Positions 53,430-61,387 of a stretch of 64,000 bases of DNA are shown piece after piece. A program made the position numbers and the translations under genes. The stretch is taken from NCBI GenBank assembly GCA_963766605.1, contig CAVYAT010000007.1:682001-746000 (forward strand), read 5' to 3'. The notes beneath the pieces were generated by a model, which had not been told where the DNA came from, did no database searches, and saw nothing but the letters and a program-made list of their open reading frames with translations. Source of the stretch: AC-49 sp963766605. Lineage in GTDB: Bacteria; Actinomycetota; Thermoleophilia; Solirubrobacterales; Solirubrobacteraceae. Position 1 is the first letter of the stretch. Each line of letters begins with the position of its first letter.

Positions 53430-54239
53430 TCAGAGCCCGACCGGGTGGCGCACGACATAGCCGCCTGAGGAGCGCGTCGCCGCCTGCCAGCGGGTGCCGG
53501 CCTGCGTCGCCCCCGAGGTGTCGAAGCGAAGGCCCTCGACGACCATGTACGTGTGCGCGTGGTTGGCGTAGATCGTCACCCAGCGCCCCGCGCCGGCGGC
53601 GCCGAATGCCTCCAGGCCGGTCGAGTCGAGCGTCGCCGACAGCAGCTTGGCACCGTGAAGCGCGAAGCTGACCGAGCCCGAGCAGTCGTATGCGGTGTCG
53701 GTGAAACGCCCGTGGCCGCCGCCGAAGCGGTAGGGCAACGACGCGATGTGGTTCGCGGCGGCGATGATCCGCTGCACGCGAACCGGCGAGCCGAGTGCGG
53801 GCACGGCATGGCCGGCGGAGTTGATCGTCGCGGTCGCGCCGTTGGGAACGGGCGCCGGGTCCGGCAGCGGCGTGGGGGCGGGGGTCGGGGTCAGCGGTGT
53901 CGCGGCGCTGAGCACCGCCAGCAGCGCGGCCGCGTCGCCGGCGTCGACGATGCCGTCGACCGGGCGCGCGGTCGCGGCCTCCCACGCCTCCAGGGCCTGC
54001 TCGGTCGCGGGGCCGAAATCACCGTCGGCCGTCACCGGGAAGCCGGCCAGCGTGAGCGCCTGCTGGAGGCTCGCGACGTCGTCACCTTGCATCCCCGGCG
54101 TCAGCGGCAGGCGGCTGCCCAGGGCGCGGGCGAACGCGACGCCGCCGCCGTGCTCGATCCGGGCCGAGGCGCCCGGCGAGGCGAAGACGAGCATGACCAT
54201 CATCGCGCCGAGAATCGCGAGCACGCGGGCGGAGGACAT
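53430..54239 (-). CDS. Secreted PG-binding + NlpC/P60-like hydrolase (paralogue of 14620)
   Basis: 269 residues. A signal peptide (VLAILGAMMVMLVFASPGASA), one peptidoglycan-binding type 1 domain (TPGMQGDDVASLQQALTLAG, DGDFGPATEQALEAWE), a Thr/Pro linker, and an NlpC/P60-like domain with YRFGGGHGRFTD, the nucleophile in YDCSGSVSF and NHAHTYMVVEGLRFD. The C-terminus matches that of the 14620 product closely (RFDTSGAT, W.AATRS, GYVVRHP.GL). It has one fewer PG-binding domain and no riboswitch upstream, so c-di-AMP control is absent. ATG 54266 is an alternative start. Confidence 0.88.
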   Translation of the reverse strand: MSSARVLAILGAMMVMLVFASPGASARIEHGGGVAFARALGSRLPLTPGMQGDDVASLQQALTLAGFPVTADGDFGPATEQALEAWEAATARPVDGIVDAGDAAALLAVLSAATPLTPTPAPTPLPDPAPVPNGATATINSAGHAVPALGSPVRVQRIIAAANHIASLPYRFGGGHGRFTDTAYDCSGSVSFALHGAKLLSATLDSTGLEAFGAAGAGRWVTIYANHAHTYMVVEGLRFDTSGATQAGTRWQAATRSSGGYVVRHPVGL

Positions 54240-54418
54240 GGGGCCTGCTTCGGCGCGCACGCGCACGAGACGTCACGCGCGCCCGTGTTGCACGGACTCG
54301 CACCCCGAAAGCTGCAGGCGCCCGGCGCCAAGCTGCACGATGGTCAGCTTTGGCGAGCTTTGCGCAACGCCGCGTGCACGAGGCAGGGGAGGCGCGGGGA
54401 GCGGTCGAAAGGCCGAGC

Positions 54419-55651
54419 GTGCGAAACCCACGACTGCATCAAGCGCTGCTCGCGTTCGCCGAGGAGGCTGCGTGGCAGCTCGCGTCGGACACCGCGTCGG
54501 GGGCCGAGATCCCGTTCGAGCTCGAGGAGCGCGGTAGCCGGTCGCGCCGCGCGCCGCTGTACTGCTACCGCGCGCTGACCGCCGACTTCATCGCCGATCG
54601 CGCTCCGGTGCTCGGGCAGCTCGACGCCTACCTGCCGGCGCTGCATGCGCTCGGCACGTGCGCGGGCCTCGGGGCCTACCTCGAGGCGCGCGGCGTCGCC
54701 GCGCCGCGCAGCGAGCGCGAACGCGCCCAGGAGGCGCTGTACGTCTTCCTGGCCCGCGTGTTCGAGGACTCGACCGACTTCGTGCTCAACATCGAGCGGC
54801 TGCGCAGCGCCTACGACGAGCTCGAGGGGCTCGTGACCGAAGGGCGGACCGAGGCGGTCGCCGTCGGTGTGCTGCTCGGCGTCGTCCTGCATGGCACGCA
54901 GCTGGACCTCGGGGGCGGCCTGACGCTGATCCGTGGCGACGCGCTGCCGGACGCCCCGCACGAGGCCGTATGGCCGCGCAGCGGCTCGACCGCGCACGTG
55001 CTCGCGGTGCTGACCTGGGAGGCCGCGCCGGGCGACGAGGACCCGATCGCCCACGCCCGCGTGCGCTTCGCAAGGCTGATCGACGCCCTGCGCCTGTACG
55101 CCGAGGGGACGCCTGCGCTCGGGCCGTCCGCGTGGCTGCGCAGTGCCGGCGGGCCGTGGCAGCTCGCCGTGCTCGGCTCGTCGGGGCCACCGCGCGGGCG
55201 CTGCGCGATCGCCGTCGAGCAGGAGGACGAACTGCGGGCATTCTGCAGCCTCGTCGCGCGCCGTTCCCCGCGCGCCGGAGAGCTGGCCTGGGCGCTGCGG
55301 CGCTTCGGCCTGGGCTGCGAACGCGCCGATCCGATGGACGGCCTGTCGGACCACCTGCTGGCGCTGCGCGCGCTGCTCGAGCCCGAGGGGCCGGCGAGCG
55401 GACTGCTTCCGGAGCGCCTGGCGGCGCTGTGCGCCGTGCCCGGGGACCGCGAGTTGCTGGCCGAGCAGATCGCCCACGCGGTCAGCGTCGAGCACGCCTA
55501 CATCGCCGGGCTTGGGCTACCCGAGCCCGACCCGCCGGAGCTGTGCGCCGAGATCCAGGGCCACCTGCGCGCGATCCTGCGCGACGTCATGTGTGGCCAC
55601 CTGGACTCCGATCTGCGCAGCGTCGCCGACGGCATCCTCGCTCCCACCTAG
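54419..55651 (+). CDS. Hypothetical soluble protein
   Basis: About 410 residues from GTG 54419; not recognised. Predicted mostly helical with no signal peptide. Recognisable features are RLHQALLAFAEEAAWQLASD, PLYCYRALTADFIADRAPVL, and the long helical C-terminus with GLSDHLLALRALLEPEG, LLPERLAALCAVPGDRELL and IQGHLRAILRDVMCGHLDS. The segment SDHLLALRALLEPEG and the later ERLAALCA resemble the Apea/HEPN-like helical domains seen in proteins of unknown role, but this is weak. TTG 54350 is an alternative start. Convergent with the ArsA-GNAT gene, overlapping by four bases. Confidence 0.6.
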   Translation: MRNPRLHQALLAFAEEAAWQLASDTASGAEIPFELEERGSRSRRAPLYCYRALTADFIADRAPVLGQLDAYLPALHALGTCAGLGAYLEARGVAAPRSERERAQEALYVFLARVFEDSTDFVLNIERLRSAYDELEGLVTEGRTEAVAVGVLLGVVLHGTQLDLGGGLTLIRGDALPDAPHEAVWPRSGSTAHVLAVLTWEAAPGDEDPIAHARVRFARLIDALRLYAEGTPALGPSAWLRSAGGPWQLAVLGSSGPPRGRCAIAVEQEDELRAFCSLVARRSPRAGELAWALRRFGLGCERADPMDGLSDHLLALRALLEPEGPASGLLPERLAALCAVPGDRELLAEQIAHAVSVEHAYIAGLGLPEPDPPELCAEIQGHLRAILRDVMCGHLDSDLRSVADGILAPT

Positions 55652-57186
55652 AGCGTTTTCTCGGCCCACACGTCGGCGTTGGCGTTGGCGTTGTAGTCGG
55701 GGATCTCGCGGTAGCCGGCGGCGGCGTAGAGCGGCCAGCGGTGGCGCTGGCAGTCGAGTCGCACGCTGGTCATGCCCAGCTCTCGGGCGGCGCCCTCGAT
55801 CGCGACGAGCAGCTCCTGGGCGATGCCGTGGCGGCGAAACGCGGGGAGCACGTACATGCGCTTGATCTCGCCGATCCCCTCGGCGAACGTCCGCAGCCCG
55901 GCGCAGCAGACCGCCACGTCGCCCGCGAACCCGACGAGGAAGGCACCGTCGGGCGACGAGAAGACCTCTGGCGTCGCCGGCGGGCCGGCCGTGAGCCTGC
56001 GGTCGGCCGTGGCACGGTACTCGCCGAGGATTGCGGCGAGCAGGTCGCTGGCCGGCGGGACGGCCGGGTCGCGCTGCTCGAACGTCACCGGCACGCCGAA
56101 CAGGTGGCGGTGCACGGCGGCCAACCCCGCCGCGTCGTGGACGTCGCCGGCGAGGTGGGGGACGGCGATCGGGCGCTCGATGTCGAGCGCGAGCGCCAGC
56201 TCGGCGACGGCGTCGCGGTCGCGCGCCGCGAGCAGCGCCGCCTCGGCGCATGTGCGCGCCACGCGTCCCGCGAGCGGCGCGCCGAGCGCGGCGACGAGCT
56301 GCTCGTCGTCGGGCAGCTCGCCCGGCGCCACGTGGACCGCGTTGACGATCAGCCCCCCGACCTCCAGGCCCGCGTCGCGCAGGCGCTCGGCGAAGAACAC
56401 CGCCTCGGTGGCCGGCTCGCGCTGCGGCGAGCTGATGAGCACGAACGTCGTCTGCCGGTCGGCCAGCAGCGCCTTGATCTCCCGGGCCCGTGCGCGGAAG
56501 CCGTCCAGCAGCGCCCCGAGCGAGCGCAGGAACGCGCCCACGTCGCGCAACAGGTCGGTTCCCGTCACGCGTCCGAGCACGCCGAGCACGGCGCTCGTGC
56601 CGCGCCCGACGACGCGCGCCGCAACGCCCGACCCCGCGACGAGCGTGCGCAGCGCGCGGCCTTCGAGGAAGCCGGTCAGGCGGTCCGGCGCATCGATGAA
56701 GTCCAGGGCGTTGCGGCTCGGCGGCGTGTCGAGCACGATCACGTCGAAGCGCCCCGAGCCGTGGAGGTCGGCCAACTTGGCCATCGCCGTGTACTCCTGG
56801 GTGCCGGCGACGGCGCCCGACAGCTCGCGGTAGATCCGGTTGGCGAGGATCTCGGCGCCCGCCTCGGCATCCGGCGCCAGGCGGCCGACGAGCTCGTCGA
56901 GGGTCGCCTTGGGGTCGAGCATCATCGCCCACAGCTCGCCCGTCAGGTCGATGCCGTTGGCGGCCAGCATCGTCGCGTCGATGAGCTGGGGCTCGTTGCC
57001 CAGCGCGTCGAGTCCCAGCGAGGCGGCCAGCCGACGGGCCGGGTCGATCGTCACGACGCAGGCGCGCCGGCCCTGGGCGGCGAGCCCGATCGCGATCGTC
57101 GCCGCGGTCGTCGTCTTGCCGACGCCGCCGGAGCCGGCGCAGATCACGACGCGGCGCCCGGCGAGGACGTCGTCGAGCGCGGTCAC
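55648..57186 (-). CDS. ArsA/Get3-type ATPase fused to a GNAT acetyltransferase
   Basis: 512 residues. The first 350 form an ArsA-type ATPase: P-loop CAGSGGVGKTTTAATIA (Lys24), TIDPARRLAASLGLD (A-loop), VLDTPPSRNALDFIDAPDRL, LISSPQREPATEAVFFAERL and LIVNAVH. Ser19 replaces the signature lysine of the deviant Walker A. From about residue 375 a GNAT domain follows: FLVGFAGDVAVCCAGLR, IKRMYVLPAFRRHGIAQELL (acetyl-CoA loop) and VRLDCQRHRWPLYAAAGYRE. It resembles mycobacterial Rv3680, which has no GNAT domain. GTG overlap with the upstream partner ATPase. Confidence 0.9.
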   Translation of the reverse strand: MTALDDVLAGRRVVICAGSGGVGKTTTAATIAIGLAAQGRRACVVTIDPARRLAASLGLDALGNEPQLIDATMLAANGIDLTGELWAMMLDPKATLDELVGRLAPDAEAGAEILANRIYRELSGAVAGTQEYTAMAKLADLHGSGRFDVIVLDTPPSRNALDFIDAPDRLTGFLEGRALRTLVAGSGVAARVVGRGTSAVLGVLGRVTGTDLLRDVGAFLRSLGALLDGFRARAREIKALLADRQTTFVLISSPQREPATEAVFFAERLRDAGLEVGGLIVNAVHVAPGELPDDEQLVAALGAPLAGRVARTCAEAALLAARDRDAVAELALALDIERPIAVPHLAGDVHDAAGLAAVHRHLFGVPVTFEQRDPAVPPASDLLAAILGEYRATADRRLTAGPPATPEVFSSPDGAFLVGFAGDVAVCCAGLRTFAEGIGEIKRMYVLPAFRRHGIAQELLVAIEGAARELGMTSVRLDCQRHRWPLYAAAGYREIPDYNANANADVWAEKTL

Positions 57187-58094
57187 AGCCGTGCCGCCAG
57201 CGCCTGGAGATCGTCGAGCTCCAGCCGCGCCCCGACTCGCAGCGGCAGCGTCTGCACCGCGACGCCGTCAAGCCCGCGGCGGAGCCGCGCGATCTGGCTG
57301 CGCTGCGTGGCGGCGTGGCGCTGCTGCCAGGCGACCGCACGCGCCGCGCCCGGGACCATCGCCGCCACCCGCTGCACGTCGGTCGCGCTGAAGCGCGCCG
57401 GCGCCACGGCGTTGACGATCGTGCGCTCGAGATCGAGGCCGATGCGCTCGCGCAGCACGTCGCGCAGCTCGAGCGTCTCGGAGACCGGCATCTCCTGCGC
57501 CTGCGTCACCGCGACGACGGCCGTCCGCTCGCCGTCGCGCACGAGCATGTCGATGATCGCCGCCTGGCGCGCGATCGGCCCGCCGCGTGCGGCCTGCGCG
57601 AACGTCGCCGGGGCCTGGAGGATCGCGACGCCGTGGCCGGTCGCCGGCGCGTCGAGGATCACGAGGTCGTACGGCTGCGCTCCGGGGGTGCGGCGCGCGT
57701 CCTGGGCCAGCTCCCAGACCTTGCCGATGCTCAGGAGCTCGCGCAGGCCCGGCGTCGCGGCCGCGAGCAGCGCCATGCTGCGACTGGAGATCAGCAGCGA
57801 CGCCATCGCCCCGGGCAGCTGGTCGCGCAGGTACTCGGCGAACGCCTGCTCGGGATCGATCGAGATGTGGTGCACGCCGCCGGGCAGCTCGCGCTCGGCG
57901 AACGGCTCGGCCTCGCGCCCCAGCACCCGCGAGACGTCGTCGCGCGCAGCGACCTCGGCGACGATCGCCCGCCGGCCGCGGCGCACCGCGGCGAGCCCGA
58001 GCGCGACCGAGACCGTCGTCTTGCCGACCCCGCCCTTGCCGGTGACGACGACCAGCTCGCGGTCGAACAGGTCGCGCGTCGGCGCTGCGCTCAC
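57183..58094 (-). CDS. ArsA/Get3-type ATPase, partner subunit
   Basis: 303 residues. VVVTGKGGVGKTTVSVALG is a complete deviant Walker A with signature Lys20 and catalytic Lys25. VILDAPATGHGVAILQAP and TQAQEMPVSETLELRDVL are ArsA-family switch regions. It resembles mycobacterial Rv3679, which with Rv3680 forms a pair of ArsA-like ATPases reported to help with nitrosative and redox stress. GTG 58094 overlaps the bicupin stop; the GNAT-fused subunit follows with a GTGA overlap, so a heteromer is likely. The client or transported ion is unknown. Confidence 0.9.
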   Translation of the reverse strand: MSAAPTRDLFDRELVVVTGKGGVGKTTVSVALGLAAVRRGRRAIVAEVAARDDVSRVLGREAEPFAERELPGGVHHISIDPEQAFAEYLRDQLPGAMASLLISSRSMALLAAATPGLRELLSIGKVWELAQDARRTPGAQPYDLVILDAPATGHGVAILQAPATFAQAARGGPIARQAAIIDMLVRDGERTAVVAVTQAQEMPVSETLELRDVLRERIGLDLERTIVNAVAPARFSATDVQRVAAMVPGAARAVAWQQRHAATQRSQIARLRRGLDGVAVQTLPLRVGARLELDDLQALAARL

Positions 58095-59038
58095 TCCTCG
58101 CCGTCGAAGTAGTCCACGTTGGTGACGCGGAAGCGGATCCCCAGCCCGCCCAGCGCGACCTTCTGCGAGCGCGGGTAGAAGCACGCGTCGTCGGGGTGGT
58201 AGTCGCTGTAGCCGAGCATCGTCAGGCCGTCGGAGCCGGCACGGATCGCGTGCGAGACGGCGGTTCCGGCCGGCCGTGCCACGATCGAGCCGGGCGTGAC
58301 GGGCGCCGTGCCGACGATCTCGGCCTGAACGTCCCACAGCTCCAGCGTGCCGTCGCCGTCGAGAACCACGAACAGCTCCTCCTCGGCGCTGTGGCAGTGC
58401 GGGACGTTGGCCAGCGCGCCCGGCACGACGACGAAGTGCGACAGCCCGCTGAGCTGCGCGCCGGCGGCGCTGCCGGCGTACGTGACGGTGCGATCGACGC
58501 CCGCATGCCTGCGGTCACGGCCGTCGGGCTCGAGCTCGGCGAGCGTGACGACGCTGCGCGGGCGGTCGGGCGACGGCGATGAGACGTCGACGACGTCACG
58601 CCCGGCCTCCAGCGACCACGGGTGCTCGGGGTGCCTGACGCTGCGAAACCCGAACGTCACCGGCATGTCGCTGCGACCGTGCAGGCCCGGCTCGGCTCCG
58701 GGCCGCGTGCCGAACGCCAGCACCGATACGCCGTCCGGTCCGCCGACGATCGTGTGCGGCGCGGTCCGTGGGCGGTGCACGATGCAGTCGCCGGGCGCGA
58801 TCGCCCACGCCGTGTCGTCCATCCACAGGAAGCCCGCGCCCTCCAGCACCCAGAAGATCTCCTCCGCGTTGCCGTGCGCGTGCGGGGGCGTCGACTGGAA
58901 GCCCGGCGCGACGTCGATCCGCTGCACGCCGACGGCGACGCTGCCGGCCGCACGGCCGAGGTCGCGCCACCGCGCGCGCATCGGCGGGAGATCGGCCTCG
59001 AAGGCCCGGGCCTGGTCCCAGTGGGCGACACCGTCCAT
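58091..59038 (-). CDS. Bicupin protein
   Basis: 315 residues with two cupin barrels. The first has STPPHAHGNAEEIFWVLEG (HxHxxxxE metal site) and GDCIVHRPRTAPH; the second has PHCHSAEEELFVVLDGDG and GSIVARPAGTAVSH. Both keep metal-binding residues. The C-terminal RVTNVDYFDGEE is unrelated to known families. Bicupins include dioxygenases, decarboxylases and isomerases; no specific signature was recognised. It is the first gene of the three-gene operon with the ArsA-type pair, suggesting a redox or metal role. Confidence 0.82.
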   Translation of the reverse strand: MDGVAHWDQARAFEADLPPMRARWRDLGRAAGSVAVGVQRIDVAPGFQSTPPHAHGNAEEIFWVLEGAGFLWMDDTAWAIAPGDCIVHRPRTAPHTIVGGPDGVSVLAFGTRPGAEPGLHGRSDMPVTFGFRSVRHPEHPWSLEAGRDVVDVSSPSPDRPRSVVTLAELEPDGRDRRHAGVDRTVTYAGSAAGAQLSGLSHFVVVPGALANVPHCHSAEEELFVVLDGDGTLELWDVQAEIVGTAPVTPGSIVARPAGTAVSHAIRAGSDGLTMLGYSDYHPDDACFYPRSQKVALGGLGIRFRVTNVDYFDGEE

Positions 59039-59047
59039 TCCGTCCGG

Positions 59048-59053
59048 AGGTTA
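59048..59053 (-). promoter_or_regulatory. Putative -10 element of the bicupin-ArsA operon
   Basis: TAACCT on the minus strand lies 9 bases before the bicupin ATG; no Shine-Dalgarno was seen. It is in the short divergent spacer with parA. Confidence 0.35.
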
Positions 59054-59091
59054 TGGGAAGGATGGCGCTCGCGCGTGCCGAATGAGGGTCC

Positions 59092-59865
59092 GTGGCTAAC
59101 ACCAGCAAGGCCAAGGTGATCGCGTTCGCCAATCAGAAGGGCGGCGTGGCAAAGACGACGACGACGCTCAATCTCGCCGTCGCGTTCATGGAGAAGGGCA
59201 ACCGCGTCCTGTGCGTCGACATGGACCCGCAGGGCAACCTCACGATGTCCCAGGGCATCGATCCGGACACGCTCCAGACGTCGATGTACGACGTGCTGGT
59301 GCACCACATCTCGATCCGCGAGGTGATTCGCAAGCGCGAAATCGACGTCGCCTGCGCGTCGATCGACCTCGCCGGCGCCGAGATCGCGATGTCGGCGCAG
59401 ATCGGCCGCGAGCGTTCGCTGCAGAAGGCGTTTGCGCCGATCCTCGAGGACTACGACTTCATCTGCATCGACACTCCGCCGAGCCTCGGGCTGCTCACGA
59501 TCAACGCCCTGACGGCGGCTGACAAGGTGATCGTCCCCGTGCAGTGCGAGTATCTCTCGATGCGTGGCCTCATCCAGCTTCAGAACACGCTCCAGATGAT
59601 CAGAGAGAACCTCAATCCCGACGTCGAGATCGAGGGCATCCTGCCGACGCTGATGGACACGCGCACCGTTCATGCCAAGGAAGCGATCGAGATCCTCGAA
59701 GAAAACTTCGGTGATCGCGTGTTCGCGTCTCGCATTCGCAAGACGATCCGCTTTGCTGAAGCACCGGTGAAGGGTATGTCTGTCCTCAAGTACGACCCCG
59801 ATGGTGCCGCGGCGCAGTCATACCGCGACCTCGCCCAGGAGGTTCTCAATGGCCGGCCCGAATAA
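59092..59865 (+). CDS. parA: ParA/Soj-family partition ATPase
   Basis: 257 residues. Deviant Walker A FANQKGGVAKTTTTLNLAVA (signature and catalytic lysines), LCVDMDPQGNLT (A' motif), FICIDTPPSLGLLTINAL (Walker B), then PVQCEYLSMRGLIQL and LPTLMDTRTVHAKEAIEIL, all typical of chromosomal ParA/Soj. It has no N-terminal HTH, so it is not plasmid type Ia. GTG 59092 is start. Instead of parB the next gene is ftsZ, overlapping by 17 bases. A MinD- or FtsZ-positioning role is therefore as plausible as chromosome partition. Confidence 0.9.
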   Translation: MANTSKAKVIAFANQKGGVAKTTTTLNLAVAFMEKGNRVLCVDMDPQGNLTMSQGIDPDTLQTSMYDVLVHHISIREVIRKREIDVACASIDLAGAEIAMSAQIGRERSLQKAFAPILEDYDFICIDTPPSLGLLTINALTAADKVIVPVQCEYLSMRGLIQLQNTLQMIRENLNPDVEIEGILPTLMDTRTVHAKEAIEILEENFGDRVFASRIRKTIRFAEAPVKGMSVLKYDPDGAAAQSYRDLAQEVLNGRPE

Positions 59866-61324
59866 GCGAGCGAGCATGCGAGAGGGGCCACTGGCGGCCC
59901 TGTTTCGCAAGACCGAGGAGCACGGGCTGACCGACGAGCCCGCTGAGGAGGCGACGCCAGAGGCCGCCGCCGCGCAGAACGCCGCCCCGCCGCCGCCACC
60001 ACCCCCCGCCGCCGATCCGCCCGCGCACCCGCGCGACACCGGCGTGCCGCATCCCGCGCTGGCCCCGCAGACCGCCGCCGCGCAGGACGAGACGCTGATC
60101 CCGACGCCGCAGGACCGCCTGCGCCACGCGTTCTCGTCGGAGACCGACATACCGCAGGACATCCTCGAGCCGCCCGGCCCGCCGCAGCGCGATGCCCTGG
60201 CCCGCTACGACGTCGACCCGCCGACCGCGCCGCGCGAGATCGGCAAGCCCGTGATCCGCGTGATCGGCGTCGGCGGCGCCGGTGTCAACGCCGTCAACCG
60301 GATGGTCGAGGCCGAGGTCGCGGGCGTCGAGTTCGTCGCCGTCAACACCGACCTTCAGTCGCTGCAGCAGTCGACCGCCGACATCACGCTGCACATCGGC
60401 GCGGCCGTGACCCGCGGGCTGGGCTCCGGCTCGGACCCCGAGCTCGGGCGTGCCGCCGCGATGGAGGAGTACGACCGCATCAAGGCGCTGCTGAAGGGCT
60501 CCGACATGATCTTCATCACCGCGGGCGCCGGCGGCGGAACCGGCACCGGCGCGGCGCCGATCGTCGCCCGCATCGCGCGCGAGGTGGGCGCGCTGACGGT
60601 CGGCGTGATCACGCGCCCGTTCGGCTTCGAGGGCACGCGCCGCTCCGACGCGGCCGACGTCGGCATCCAGGCGCTGGCCGACGAGGTCGACACGCTGATC
60701 GTCGTCCCCAACAACCGGCTGCTGACGATCCTCGAGAAGGGGACGTCGATGGTCGATGCGTTCCGGGTCGCCGACGACGTGCTGCGCCAGGGCGTTCAGG
60801 GGATCTCCGACCTCGTCACGCTTCCCGGCCTGATCAACCTCGACTTCGCCGACGTGCGGACGATCATGTCCGACGCAGGTAACGCGCTGCTGGGGATCGG
60901 GATGGGGACGGGCGAGCACCGCGCGATCGAGGCGGCCGAGGCCGCCGTCGCGTCGCCGCTGCTCGAGACGAGCATGGACGGCGCGCGGTCGATCCTGCTG
61001 TCGATCACCGGCAGCCGCGACCTGTCGCTGTGGGAGGTCAACGAGGCGGCCAAGGCGGTCGCCGAGGCGGCCCATCCTGACGCCAACATCATCTTCGGTG
61101 CAATGGTCGACGATTCGCTCGACGAGCAGGTGTGGGTCACCGTCGTGGCCACCGGCTACGGCGATCGTCCGGCGCGGCGGCGGCTCGAGGAGCCGGTCGG
61201 CGAGCCGCGCGTCTCGCGCGGGACGCCCGCACCGGATCGCGCCGCGCGGACGGCGAGCAGCACGCGGCGCACGGGGCTCGGAGTGAGCGAGCTCGACGTG
61301 CCCGAGTTCGTGCCCAAGCGCTGA
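59849..61324 (+). CDS. ftsZ: FtsZ with long N-terminal extension
   Basis: 491 residues. The tubulin-like GTPase core starts about residue 134: RVIGVGGAGVNAVNRM, VEFVAVNTDLQSL, signature AGAGGGTGTGAAP, GFEGTRRSDAADVGI, and the T7 loop LINLDFADVRTIM. The C-terminal peptide (LDVPEFVPKR) is the FtsA/SepF-binding type. The 133-residue extension starts MREGPLAALFRKTEEHG and continues as Pro/Ala-rich, disordered sequence with an acidic patch; ordinary FtsZ has about ten residues there. AGGAGG lies 6 bases before ATG 59849, inside parA. It may be the main FtsZ or a second copy; no dcw genes are here. Confidence 0.92.
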   Translation: MAGPNKRASMREGPLAALFRKTEEHGLTDEPAEEATPEAAAAQNAAPPPPPPPAADPPAHPRDTGVPHPALAPQTAAAQDETLIPTPQDRLRHAFSSETDIPQDILEPPGPPQRDALARYDVDPPTAPREIGKPVIRVIGVGGAGVNAVNRMVEAEVAGVEFVAVNTDLQSLQQSTADITLHIGAAVTRGLGSGSDPELGRAAAMEEYDRIKALLKGSDMIFITAGAGGGTGTGAAPIVARIAREVGALTVGVITRPFGFEGTRRSDAADVGIQALADEVDTLIVVPNNRLLTILEKGTSMVDAFRVADDVLRQGVQGISDLVTLPGLINLDFADVRTIMSDAGNALLGIGMGTGEHRAIEAAEAAVASPLLETSMDGARSILLSITGSRDLSLWEVNEAAKAVAEAAHPDANIIFGAMVDDSLDEQVWVTVVATGYGDRPARRRLEEPVGEPRVSRGTPAPDRAARTASSTRRTGLGVSELDVPEFVPKR

Positions 61325-61371
61325 CGGTCCGCAGGCCCCCCGAACCGGCGAATTCCGCCACCACCGCGCAG

Positions 61372-61377
61372 TAGCCT
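61372..61377 (+). promoter_or_regulatory. Putative -10 element of the SGNH protein gene
   Basis: TAGCCT lies 10 bases before ATG 61388 with no ribosome-binding site between; the transcript would begin at or next to the start codon. Confidence 0.35.
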
Positions 61378-61387
61378 GCCGCGTCTG

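Noticed and set aside
54240..54418. A third c-di-AMP riboswitch before the NlpC/P60 paralogue at 53430
   Set aside because: Read on the minus strand, the region lacks GGGGGAACC, GGGCGAATC and CGACAGCTAACC blocks, and it is too short.
54658..58125. Very long plus-strand open frame of more than 1100 codons
   Set aside because: It is arginine- and alanine-rich antisense and shifted-frame translation across three clearly coding genes (54419, 55648, 57183); it has no domain.
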